DNA from: Merluccius polli | Lineage: Eukaryota > Chordata > Actinopteri > Gadiformes > Merlucciidae | Length of the DNA: 64,000 nt | Direction of reading: 5' to 3' | Assembly (NCBI GenBank): GCA_030340625.1 | Contig: JAOPHQ010000890.1 | Coordinates: 26,001-90,000, forward strand | In this document: positions 1 to 12,000 of the stretch, piece by piece | How positions within the stretch are numbered: the first letter of the stretch is position 1 | Layout: each line of letters opens with the position of its first letter | Translations under genes and position numbers: made by a program | Notes under the pieces: model-generated | The model's input: the letters and a program-made list of their open reading frames with translations, nothing else | What the model was told of the DNA's origin: nothing | Database searches by the model: none

Positions 1-1159
1 CTGTTGTGTTGAGTTAAAGTGCCTCAAACTGCAGTAGAGATGTTTTTTTTTAAATATGTTCAGGCATAGGATCTTGACTAATAATAATTTATTAATGAGA
101 CAAGAACAAAAGTACTACTGATCTACTTCAGAATTCACGATTGACTAAATCTGGCTGTTTTCCGTTGTAGACAAACTAAAGAACTGCTTAAGACATTTCT
201 GTTACATTTCTTTTTATGACATAACTTAAAACACTGGACCTGCATGCATACCATATAACAGAAAATCTAATTTGTGTTCATAAATCAAATCATACGAGAT
301 CAAACCATCAAAAACAAATATCACAAGCATAAAGGCAATGCGGCTTCTGTTCGCATAGCCGACAGAAGAGTGTGTGTGTTCCACTACTGAAAACTCAACG
401 CTAGTATTGTGCGGTGGTGTTGTTTATCCCCCCCGTCTGCTCCCAGTTTGCTGCTAGTTGTCTGGAGAGACCCCCGGAGAAACGAGATCGACGACCCCCA
501 CAGCCGGCGCCGACACGACGAGCCAGACGTAAAAATCCGTACGACTTTGACGTCGATAGAATATATTTTGTAAGAGATTATTTTTTTATATGGATATTTT
601 ATTTATTTTTCTGCTTTTAAAAGGTATCTTTCTACCCGTTTTGAGTCTCTCTTTTTTTATGGACGGTATTTGAGTGAATGTTTTGGAAACTGTTTTTATT
701 ATAAAGCAGAACACAAAACATGTAACAATCGAATGTTTAAAATGTTAAAAAATGTAAGAAAATCATATAACATTTTCAGGAAAATAAAATGTAAAATAAA
801 ACCTTTGTGATGTAATTGCCATCTATTCTGTCAGTTGTAGAAGTTGTGGTCATCAGAGATGCTTCTTTGGTAGCAAAATCAACTCTTACTTATGGGACTA
901 GTCCCCGAACGTTACTGTGGCATGTATTTATTTGTAGTTATGTTCAACACAACAGAGTTTTAGTAATTTAAATCATATATCTATCAAAACCTAATTTAGC
1001 AAGCCATTTATTTACATGTGGATACTTTCCAGGTTTGTTTTTTCCTTTCTTTATTTTATTGCTAATAAAAATTGGCTCGGAAACAATACACATTGATTGT
1101 ACAGATTCCTTTTCAGTTAATTGCCACTCGTGCCAAACGTTTTGCAAGAGAGTTTGAGA

Positions 1160-1208
<49 letters not shown>

Positions 1209-1323
1209 TGAGGGACATGGGGAGAGAGATTGAGAGAAGGGGAGAGAGAGAGCTGGAGAGAGATGGAGAAAGAGATGGGGTAGATTGAGAGACATGCATT
1301 TGGAGAGATATTGAGAGAGAGCA

Positions 1324-1354
<31 letters not shown>

Positions 1355-1410
1355 AAGATGGAGCAAGAAATCAAAGAGCAAAAGAGAGGATGAATGATGG
1401 AGAGTGAGAG
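1160..1410. repeat. (GA)n microsatellite cluster
   Basis: A nearly pure GA run at about 1163-1205, then interrupted GA-rich sequence with a second run near 1325-1350. Overlapping open frames rich in Ser-Leu are its translation. Confidence 0.9.
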
Positions 1411-2436
1411 ATGGAGAGATTGGTGGTGGTGGAGATTTTCGTGGTGGGAGTTTGAAGCTGTGGGGCCTGATGGATCACGCTGACATCTGCTGCATTCACC
1501 CTTCGGCTGGGTTGCTACGACAACAACACCGACACCCCCAAAAATCCCCCCTGGCGACCCGATGAGAGGCCGGGAAGTCCCATTAGCCAATCGGTAACCA
1601 TGAGGGGAGAAAAAAGAAAAAGCCCAGATAACTTTTGGACGCTATTTATTTTGTGGTTGAGGCAAAAGGGTGAAGAAAGAGAAAAAGAGACCTTTACAAT
1701 TGTGAGGGATGATGTCAGTCGGGATTTGAATTGGAGAGGAATAGAAAAGATCTGAACGGCCAGAATAATCAGCACAAAACATTCCTCTGCCTCAATGGAC
1801 ACTTGAAGAAAGGGCAGCTGGCCAAACACCAACAGTGTACTGGATATTATGGGATGGAATGGGAGGTAACATCCCTGTCTGTTTAAATGCAAATCTCTGC
1901 TTAGATGTCTGCCAAGTCATTTTTTTGTAAATGTGAAAAAGGAAGTAAACAGCTCGGTGGTATCAGGGGTGGGGGAGCTGGTGTCAGTCATGTAGCAGAT
2001 GAATTACAGTGAATTTTAGACACATTTCATTGAGCAGGTGGGGGCATCTTGCTCAGATGTACCTAATTCTAGGATTGATCTGTTTGCTATTTGTTATTTT
2101 AATTGAAAAGCATTCAAATTGCATTTTAATATGTGTCCATCTTCATTGGTAACATTTCTCAATCATAACAAAACTCCCCTTCTGTTTCTCCATTTTGTGG
2201 ATAATGATTAGATTTCCTCAAACAATTACGCTCGATAAAATGTTTCTTCATATTAAGCATAACAGTCAGAAGTGCTTTGAAGTGGCACAAGATGACTTTC
2301 CAAGAGCAACAACGATTTTCCTTTAGGCGTTCAGGAGCAAAGGATGAATCGGTCTGCCGCCCTTCATTTACGAGCTTCATTGTGGTTCTGCTGGCAGTGG
2401 CACGCGGCGCTCGCTTTGCTCAAGGGCCCATAACAT

Positions 2437-2506
2437 ATTTGGTGGATCATGGGCCAAAAGTCCCTCCACAGGTGGGTCACGGCATGCTTTTGGGAACCCC
2501 TGTTCT
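2437..2506. mobile_element. diverged hAT-like element fragment, copy A
   Basis: Shares the core CCTCCACAGGTGGGTCA with 8158-8233 and ends in GGGAACCCCTG, resembling teleost non-autonomous hAT ends. No complete element or target duplication seen. Confidence 0.45.
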
Positions 2507-2837
2507 AAGAAGTATATCCCCCACCCATATTCATGTATTTACAAAATCTTCTTCTTTGTTTTACTTTTCATTTGAGAGTCAATCAAGGTTTATTATGAGC
2601 AATTTAAGCATCATCATTAAGTTAGGTAGCTGCAAGTAGTTTGTTTTGTAGTCGACTTCATGCAACAATTCCTTATCTTGATCATTCGAGACGCAGCCTG
2701 CTTTTATAGCCATCATTACGCCAAATATCTTCACTAGCAAGCAAACTGAGGGGTCCTAACAGAGCAGATACCTCCAGGAATGGTGACGCAAGGGCACAAG
2801 TATGAGCAGCCAGCATACCTTGGGAAGCCAAAGACTA

Positions 2838-3040
2838 AAGTAGCGCTTTCAAAATAAAATGCATCTGTCTGGAAAATGTTTGATTTATGTCTCTATCAAT
2901 TTCAATGGGACCTCCAATAAGAAGGTTTATCTAATTGGAACATAAATCAAGCATTTTCCCTCAGAAAGTTTGTTCAAAATGACGGAAACATAAATCAAAT
3001 ATTTCCCCTTCTGATGCCTTTTATTTTGAAAACGCTACTT
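2838..3040. mobile_element. foldback / MITE-like element with about 52-bp inverted arms
   Basis: The left arm 2839-2890 begins AGTAGCGCTTTCAAAATAAA and pairs imperfectly with 2988-3039, which ends TTTTGAAAACGCTACT. A third partial arm copy (ACATAAATCAAGCATTTTCC) lies inside at about 2940. No transposase and no clear target-site duplication. Confidence 0.6.
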
Positions 3041-4232
3041 ACTGGCTCAGGGGGGATAGAATAATGGATGTTGTCATAGCGATCGCACGGTTTCAGCTTG
3101 CCAGATAATCATAATGCCCCCAAGGCAAAGACTTCTTCTTTCTTTTTTTCCCTTTTCTTCCCAGCATACTTTCTGCTCCTCACTCCGAACATAGCGTTTT
3201 GTCATGTACTTGTCACAGTTGGTACGATGTGGTGGATTTACTACAACAATTTTTGCATTTTGGGCTGTGGATGAAGATTCACGTTCAATTGCAGTGATTT
3301 ACAAATAGTGAAGATATTACATCAAAGGCAGTATAGGTAGATTAGGCCATCCACTCATTATGTACACTTATTTATAGAATATATAAACCTGTAATTGAGT
3401 TGTTGAGGTTGATGCATGAAGCACAACTATTTTCTCATCACGCTAATGCAAAACAACACATTTTTTGTAGGATTTCATTGCACAAAAGACACTCAAGCAA
3501 GCTCAGTTAACCTGATAGGAACAGTTTTGAGTCCAGACCCGCTGCAACATACAGCAGTACAGGAGGTCCCAAAGCTCCTCTCTCTTTCAGCGAGTGACAG
3601 TGGAGCTAATCCAGGAGAAGCCAAAGGAAATATCATCACCACGCTCTTAATTACCCTCGTTTTCCCTCTTCCCCCTGCAGGCCTTTCTACCACATGTGTG
3701 GCAGAAAGGCTGAAAATTACACAATCTGAAATTACACTCCACGCATGAAGGGGAGCTTAGAGATGAGTCTCCTGCTTGTGTTAGCTTGCAGCCCTGTGAC
3801 AATTATTGGAATATGTCGAACAAGAACACTATCACTTTGTTATTAGAGCTTTCTAAGGAGACAGAGACACATTGCGAGTTGTCCCTACAAAGGCATCAGA
3901 CGGCCTTCGCCCCACCCTCCCTCTCTCGACTATAAAAAATGCGCTAAGAATTCGCTAATGATACACGGTGTGTATCTCATAACGCTTCAAGCACATGGGA
4001 GGTATAAGTCCCTGTGGCCATGCTAACATGAAAACCAAATAGAGGCAAACACATCAAATACCCACTAAACTAAACTTCCTGCTCGCGGTGAACAAGGTAG
4101 CATTAGAAGCAAGAATGTATGAAGAACCCTGCGGCGGTTCCACGTCTGTGGTTAATACCTGGAGCTAAACCCCGCAACACAACTCTTTTGAAGGAGACCT
4201 ATCAGCTTGGCTATTTTCTGATATTATGAGAA

Positions 4233-4448
4233 AGCACTGCTTCATACACGATGCACAACATTTTGGGCCTGCAACGTCAACTCAAAATTGCATACAATTT
4301 GGACCGTTGACGTCAACGGTCCTATTTGGGCTAATGGAGAATGCAAAATGCAGGAACAATGACCTCAACGGTCCTGCTTTTTTGTGCAGGCCACGTGATT
4401 TTTTATGCAGACCGTGATTTGTTTGCGACGCGTGTATGAAGCAGTGCT
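4233..4448. mobile_element. MITE-like element with perfect 18-bp terminal inverted repeats
   Basis: Left end AGCACTGCTTCATACACG (4233-4250) is the exact reverse complement of the right end (4431-4448). Length 216 bp, non-coding. A perfect 22-bp palindrome at 4301-4322 centres on TGACGTCA. No convincing target-site duplication. Confidence 0.65.
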
Positions 4449-4997
4449 AGCAGAGCTTAGCAGAGCATGATGGTTCACCACATGTGATGGAATGCTATTT
4501 TTCACAGAGAAAAAAAAAAAAACTCAAGTCATTTGGCAATGAGGGTTCGTCTGTGAGGTGTATAAATGGGGTGTATGTTTCACACTGATGTATGAATTCC
4601 TGGGTGATATTGTCTTCGTATTCTCGATGGTTTCATCACCTCCCCTTCCATTCACAGTTGAATAAGGCGGAGGAATGTGTGGCGGCTCATCCCCATGGCA
4701 CAGTTGAGGTAGCTAAAAAACACCAGCGACTGCCGCGGTGACAGTTGAGCTAAAGCTAGCTTTGAGTAATGAACAAGCTGACGACAGAGCAGCGCTATAT
4801 CAAGGCGTTTAAAGACGCAGCAGCCCGCTCTTCAAATGGTTATAAACGCTAAACGCTGAATGTCTCTCGTCTGACTCACAAGTCCACAGTGATCTCTGTT
4901 CGCTTTGCTTAACTTTGCTGTCAGGGACTATGTCGACATTGATGGCTGCTGTTAACCACCATCACAAACTGTTTATAGGACTTAACAACTAGTACTA

Positions 4998-5178
4998 TTT
5001 AGTCATTTAGACACTTTTATCCAAAACAGACATACAGCAAATATTTTTTAGCTGAGATGTCATTAATGAACAGGTAGGGATTAAGGCATCTTGTGCTGTA
5101 CACTGCGGACAATGGGGTTCGAACCCAGTACCTTTCGGTCGGGAATAATTACCAATAATAACCATAACCAGGCTATCC
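4998..5178 (-). mobile_element. tRNA-derived SINE
   Basis: On the minus strand it has a tRNA-like B box (GGTTCGAACCC) preceded by CCGAAAGGTACTG, then a body with CTACCTGTTCATTAATGAC and a tail ending in TTTGGATAAAAGTGTCTAA. It belongs to the same family as the other SINE entries in this window, a type common in teleosts. Confidence 0.75.
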
Positions 5179-7175
5179 CTTTTTTGGAAGATTCCAGTGC
5201 CATCTAGCTGTTGCCACAGCTGTCGTTCCAATAGCATTGTGGTGGGAAGAGTATAGTTTTCTAAGGGCACAGAGCTGGTTAGCCTATGATCCACTCTTGA
5301 TCCCCACTTGAGGGCAGAGAGCTGTGTGTTTTCTGATGCCTTAGGCAACAGGCCCACACAGCCTCGCTCACACATGACAGTTCGAGAATTAGGGGGAAGA
5401 CTGCTCGACACGGAAGCCTTCGAGGGACATTTCTTTGACTCTCTGCTCTTGGCTCTACACCCCTGAGGTTTAGGACAACACAGGAGGGAGGGATGTTTTC
5501 CACTGTGGACCAACAGTGCAGAAGAGCATGAAGAGTGAAGGCCCGTCTGTGTTTTTGATGGAGACTTATTATCTCTGGTCAGTCAGAACCTGGGTTGATA
5601 CTATACTCTACAGCCGGAATATAGAAAGATGGATTGATGTAAGTGTTTAATCGTCTAATGTGCAGTAGTTTACAGTGAAATCCTTGAAACGGTAAGGGTC
5701 ATATGTGGGAAAAGTAATTACTACAGTAAGTAAAGTAAGTACTGCGGTGCCTTTTTTCAGACAATTGTCATTTCTGTCACACTGTCCACATTGATACATG
5801 CACGACTTTAACACTTCTTTATATCTATATTAAAAAACAGCGTGGTTCACAATAAGGTCATTGGCACAGTGCGCTATTTGAAATCCGTGGAAACCAAGAG
5901 ATTAGTGTAGGATAATGATGACTGTTCACTCATTCCTGCTGGCAACATCACTCTGAGACTCGACTCTAGAGCGCTGCTCTTTTAAACAAGTTCCAACAAG
6001 CTGCAAGACATGGATTCTACAGGAGAAGGAGGAGGAGGTGGAGGAGGTGGAGGTGGAGGGTGGGGGTGTGTGGAAGAGAGAAAGGCCTTGAAGCGCAACA
6101 TGGTGCCAAACACCGTGCCTCGGAAAGACAATTGTTGTCTGCGGTGTTGGGGTACGTAAGGCGTTGGAGTGACATGGAAAAAAACAACTATGGATCGCAG
6201 TCATCCGTTAAGAGTCATATCTCTGGGAAAAATGACGAAATAAACAACACTTATGAGATATATCTTTGGTTCGGTGACCTGTGATCTTGGTTCAGCGGCT
6301 TTGATGTGGTGACGCGCCTGGCGCAGGTAAAACCCTGAGAATTAGATCAGGACCTCTTTTGAAGAGCGGCGATGCAATTATACCCTGTGAGGTTTCTCTT
6401 CTTCTCAGGTTGAAAGAGAGCGGTTGTTTTGCAAGGCACTATCTTACCCTCTCTCTACGTGACGAGTCTGAGGGGAGGCCTTGTTGTCTTAACGACAGCA
6501 TTAAAATGATTAATTTCTAGAGAAGATAGTGCATCCTCTTTCACTCACTGTTTTATCTGTTTGACCTGTGAATGGTTTTTATGTTAGAAACCGGGCCACC
6601 ACTTTGACAGTTGCTGGCAATGAAAATTCAGGGCACTCCAATCATCTTTCTAACATCACCTATGTCTAAAGTAATGAGTTCAAGTATGCAAGTTATATAG
6701 CCAGGCCTTTAAACAGGATTTTTGCCTGGTCACCGTAAGTAGCGTTACACACATACTACACACAGTACATAATAGAGAAATACAGAACCAAGCTGGGAAC
6801 GACATAAATGATCTGTGCACCTGGTGATTCCTGACGAGTTAGGTAAACAGATTGGGGGGGATCTAAGTTCATAATCCTCAGGATGAGAGAAAATAAAGAG
6901 GAGCATTTCTCCATGTTGTCCATTCTCCGTTCCCATGCCCGCCTCATGTTGCTAGTTGCTTGTCCCCTTCCCTCTATCATTGTTTGGACAGCTTGAGGCC
7001 CGTTCGAGATGGGGAAAGTTGATATTTATGTTGAGGCTTTTCCGACTGACCGCGAGCGGGAGGAGCTGTCCTCTGTTAGCCCGAGCAGCTCCGGCATCGA
7101 TGCGATACATTAAGCGTCCGGATTCTTTCGAAGGATTGTAATGTACGTCTTTCTTCTCTCTCTCTTGCACTCTCT

Positions 7176-7238
<63 letters not shown>

Positions 7239-7884
7239 GGATTGCCTTCACTCATGTCACTCGACTAGCAGACATTTTCAGAGGAGATACCCCCCCCCCC
7301 CCCCACTTCGCACCCCTGTTGATCAGTCAAAGCGTTTCTGCCGCCATTTTGTCCACTGTGTTTTCCAGTCCGAATTCTCGCCACAGGACCAGATTCCGGC
7401 CTCTGCTCTCACTCGATTGGCCGTTGGCTCAGTTCAGCATGAGGACAGTGGGGTCCGTCCATGTCACCCTCCTCCCCAGAAGAAGAAACACAGCTGGCCG
7501 AGCCGCTGATGTCACACAGAGAACATTAATTAAATAAGCCAATACCGCCAACATGGCCGACGAGGAATTAATGTGTTACGTATTAACACCCACCTGTGAG
7601 AAAATACACAAAGCGTTCATCAGAAACGTCACATTTTCCCACCCAGTTATTTGTTAGGTTCAGTTCCGTGTCTTAATGCTGTGAGCCAATCACGATCTGT
7701 TTTGTTGATTGTATTGTGTGTTGATGCACTGCCCCTCTTCCCTGTGTCCACAAAGCTGGAAAAACACTATGGGAAATATCCGGATGAGGCGTAGAAGAAG
7801 AAACAACTGGTGTCTTTTAAAGCAGATACAATTCACACAGAGGTAATACAGGTCATTGAGGAGCAGGTAGGGGTTTGACATCTT
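5179..7884. other. intergenic DNA, no gene recognised
   Basis: Contains a GGA/GGT-rich run near 6020-6065 and a (CT)n block (7150-7240). Short overlapping frames lack recognisable domains. Confidence 0.5.
7150..7240. repeat. (CT)n microsatellite
   Basis: Almost uninterrupted CT dinucleotides with two or three substitutions. A C-run follows at about 7290. Confidence 0.9.
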
Positions 7885-8035
7885 TTTTCAATGTTATAGT
7901 GGTTAGGGTGTTGGACTTAAAGCCCAAAGGGTTCAAGCCCCAATGTCTGCAGGCTACCTGTAGCTATCTCTGAGCAACAAGTCTAACTCCTACCTGCTTA
8001 TTAATGAATTCATAAAGAAACTTAATGAACTTGAT
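7885..8035 (+). mobile_element. tRNA-derived SINE
   Basis: Contains an A-box-like TATAGTGGTTAGGGTGTTGG, a B-box-like GGGTTCAAGCCCC, and the body CCTACCTGCTTATTAATGA. The tail is degenerate. Confidence 0.65.
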
Positions 8036-8157
8036 CATCAATCTGATTGAAGACTGCAAAGCAGGACATTGTAGTGAATAACAATATAGACAAATCTCAT
8101 TTCATATCTCACATTTCTGACATGGCAATGACATGGTACTGCTTATTTTTACTGCAC

Positions 8158-8233
8158 AAAATATTGGGTGGGTTGTGGGCCGAAAAAGTACCTCCACAGG
8201 TGGGTCATGGCATGAACAAGTTTGGGAGCCCCC
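8158..8233. mobile_element. diverged hAT-like element fragment, copy B
   Basis: Same family as 2437-2506: a shared CCTCCACAGGTGGGTCA core and a TTTGGGAGCCCCCTG end. Flanks differ between the two copies, so they are dispersed copies, not a local duplication. Confidence 0.45.
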
Positions 8234-8239
8234 TGTGTT

Positions 8240-9052
8240 AGCATCTTAGCGTTAGCTTTAATTTCCCTCACCAATATGGCCGCTAGGTGAACACGGTGGA
8301 TGGAATGACTAGTCGGCCGCTCCTCCTCCATTCAGCTCCGAGTAGCGGCTGGGTACTCAAAGAGCTGCTTGTGTGATACCTATCAGCAGTGTTTGTGAGG
8401 AGATGGTGAGGACAGATAGCTTTCACATCCCCCCCCCCCCCCCCCCCCCCACATGGGAAATTTATACTGTCATTACGAGAAGCCAGTGACACTGCTCCCT
8501 CTTTGGAATAAAGTGTATAGTCTGATATGGTACTGTCACACAACACCACCGCAATCACAACCACCGCAAGCTTACTGGGTCGGGTACTGTGGGAGGCGTA
8601 CTGTGTCTGTAATTGGAGGGACAGTGGCTGTAGTTGCTGTGCCACGTTCAGGTTAAAAAAAAAAGTCTGATTTGTTAGAAAATTACAAAATCCATCCTTT
8701 TTTTTCTGAACACAAATTAACATGGAAAGTGTGTTTTATAAAAAAAATGGATTCAACACTTAAGATGTTAACCATCTCAAATGTAATATCTAAAGATCAT
8801 CATTTCTAACCTGATACCTAAACTAAACATTTTACCAGAACATAACCATCTTAAACTAATAGTTTAATCAGTAGTGATACTATCCATTGCCATCAGACTT
8901 TTGCTTCATGTTAAATGTCAAAAGACGGTTATTTTACAGCTGTCTGATCGGTGTGAACCGGAGCTCCAGGAGACACCAGGGGCCATAATGCTAGTCTGTA
9001 CATGTGTGTTTCCTACCTGCTACCTCTTAAAACGGGCAGAAACACACAGACA

Positions 9053-9093
<41 letters not shown>

Positions 9094-12000
9094 AGAAAGA
9101 CTGACACTCACAAACACACACATTTAGACACACACACGCGTTTGTTTTGTCCCATCTGTCTGTTTTGTAACCCAGAGCTACGCCGTGGACTTATTAAAAC
9201 CATTTATCATTGCCCTCACTGCCCTGGGACCCGGACGAAAGTACCAACTAAATATCTGCCCTTTTGTTGATCTTTCCCCCTGCTACTTGTTTCAACTGCT
9301 CCTGATGAACTTATGAATGCCTATCACATCATGTCTTTACCCCGACGACACACATGTTGTAAACATAGCCATAGGCTTTCACTACTAAACAGATTTCTGG
9401 AGCCGCGGCGGGTTGTTTTAGCTGCAGGGTGGGAAAGGAAGAATGACGTTTTTGTTTGAACCGATTGCTCTGAATCAAAGTGACAGATGGTCTATATGTT
9501 AGGGAAATACGCGTTGAAGGTCACAAGCGTCCGTTGGATGGAAAGTTTGAGCTGAGCTGCCCCCTCCTCCCCCCCCCACCCCCACCCCCCCTCCGAAAAG
9601 GTGTTTTGGTGACAAACGTGAGGACCGTCCTCACGAGTCCTCACGCCGCATCTGGTCCTCTTAATGACAGAGTGGATAAATGATGATCTCATCGCATGAC
9701 GATGACTTTTGGCAGTGGCTGAAAGGTTAGTGGTGATTATCCTGATATCATGCTTTCGTCTCAATAATGAGGCCTTTTCCAGGCTTCGCGTTTTAGTGCC
9801 AGCGGAAGATCTGCACGCGCTAACTACATCCGCGAGACTGTATTAGACAGCGGCATTGGGTCTGCTGTCCAGACATACACCAAAACAATCTCTGTATCCC
9901 TATATCCCCATCAATAGAGGCGATGAAGAGGGGTGCTATATCAAAGGGGTTGAACTGTCAGTGACTCTGGGTCCATGGCATGGGAGACTGGCTTCCCGGT
10001 GTGATTTATGTTCGGGGTTGCCCGCAAACGCCGCTCAGCGACCACCACGGTGCTTGTCAGCGCTAATCCTCTTAGCTCCAGCCTGGCCATTAAAGCGCTG
10101 ACAATGAGGCCCCATAATGTGGCCATCAGGAGCGATCTCACCGCCGCGGAGATGCTAAACAGCCGCTGTGTTGGTTTAGACCCCCCGACGACCGCGGTGC
10201 GCCGTGAAAGAAGAAGGGGGTAATACCTCTCCAAGCGGCCCGGGCCGCAGAGCCGTGATAAAGCTGCCTGTCACATATTTCTCCCGGGCTACGAGGGATC
10301 CCATTCACTGGGTCTCCCCCCCCCCCCACCACCCCCCCTCCCTCACTCTCTCTCTCTCGCTGTCTCTCTTGGTGGCTCGCTCTCTCTCTCTCCCCCTCGG
10401 ATGGGACATCCAAACCCCCGTTTTTCCAGCTTTGTTTGCATTCAAATGTGAATAAAACGGTGACTTTCTCTCTCAGCTGGGCAGAGAAGGGATTAGCGTC
10501 GGCGGAGGACAGTGTTTCTCTGAGATCCGGTCTCAGCGGCCTCCTGGCTGTGTGGGAGAAAGGAGCCCCTCGCTAAGCTCTTCTTTGGAAGCCAACTGGG
10601 GGCCTTTGGCTCTCCCTTTTCACACTCACAGCTCCCAATGGCAGCTAGCCAGCCATGGTGACCAGGCCTTAGACAGGGTTACCCATTCAGAGGAACCACC
10701 CCCCTGCCCCCCCCCCCCCCCCCCCCCATCACCCCTCCTTGGAAATGCCAGGGTGCACCTTCGCCTCCTGCATTCACAGGTTATTGTGGTTGTGATTACA
10801 TGGGGCTTTATCTTTGTTTAATCCCAGTGGGAGGGGGAGGGTGTTGTTGAGAGGGGATATTTTCAGAGAGGACAATATTTAAAATTTATTTGGACTTGCA
10901 CTCGATCAACGGTGAAATCAACATTTCTGTTATCTGTGTTATCATCTATTACATCGTCATGATGATCATGCATACAAGACTTACCACAGAAATGTTACAC
11001 TGAATTCAACCTCTTAAAGTGTTCAAAATATGATGTTTTTATGCTATAGTAAAAGTAAAACTTACATTTTATTGGTATTGGTCAGTTAATCATATTGAAT
11101 TGCTTTGTGGTTGTTTTAATTGAAAAAAATACATTTACACATCAATATGTCCATTCCCCCCTTCCCCTATCAACTTTTGAAGAATAATACTAATACTAAT
11201 AATAATAATAATGATTGAACAGAACTACCGTATCGGTTTGTTTTAAAAAATCTGTGCTGCGATGCGGCAGTGTTTCATTTACACTAGACACCTACATCGA
11301 GGTTGGGCCCCCCAGATTACAACCAATAGTCCCCCCCCCCCCCCCCCCCCAAGCGCATAGTTTGTTTAAAGCTCAACTCTATGTTGACATTGGACTAATC
11401 CACTGCAAGAGGCAGGATGCTTCCATCCGAAAACAAACAGAGACGCTTCTCTTTAAATAGTACGGGACCCAAGTTCACATCGCCAGATGACTTAATATCG
11501 TTTATATGATTTCGTTGTTTTTTTGGGGGGGGGGGTCACTAATATACAAGGGGTCACTAAATTGTCCAGATCCTGGCAATTCCTTTGTGACTTAGTTGGA
11601 CAATGGACAACTATGTTTGTTTGTTTTTCATTAGAGTCCAGTATGTTTCTTCGTGTTGCAGGATGGTCAAAATATATACTCTGGTAAATTGTCGTTGTTT
11701 TCTTCAAATTGCAAATTTTTGAAAGAAGTCACTGTTGACAAAAGAAATGTCCCAAAGCTGCATATGTTGTGGATGATGTGGTTCGGAGACTAGGGTGCCA
11801 TCTGCAGGTTACACACACACACACACACATGCACACACACACACACTCCCATCACATATATCCATTACACATTATACATTATACATTTCTGCATTTATAA
11901 ATGGATACATTATTCATCTGTTACATTTTTTTTTCATTTGTAAAGGAGACAAACATAACCTACACTGGTGTATCTACTATTACAATGTATTTTATACTGT

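Larger units (their letters stand above)
1..4232. other. intergenic DNA, no gene recognised
   Basis: AT-rich non-coding sequence. It holds a GA-rich block (1160-1410), a hAT-like fragment (2437-2506) and an inverted-repeat element (2838-3040). Short open frames here lack recognisable domains or splice structure. Confidence 0.6.
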
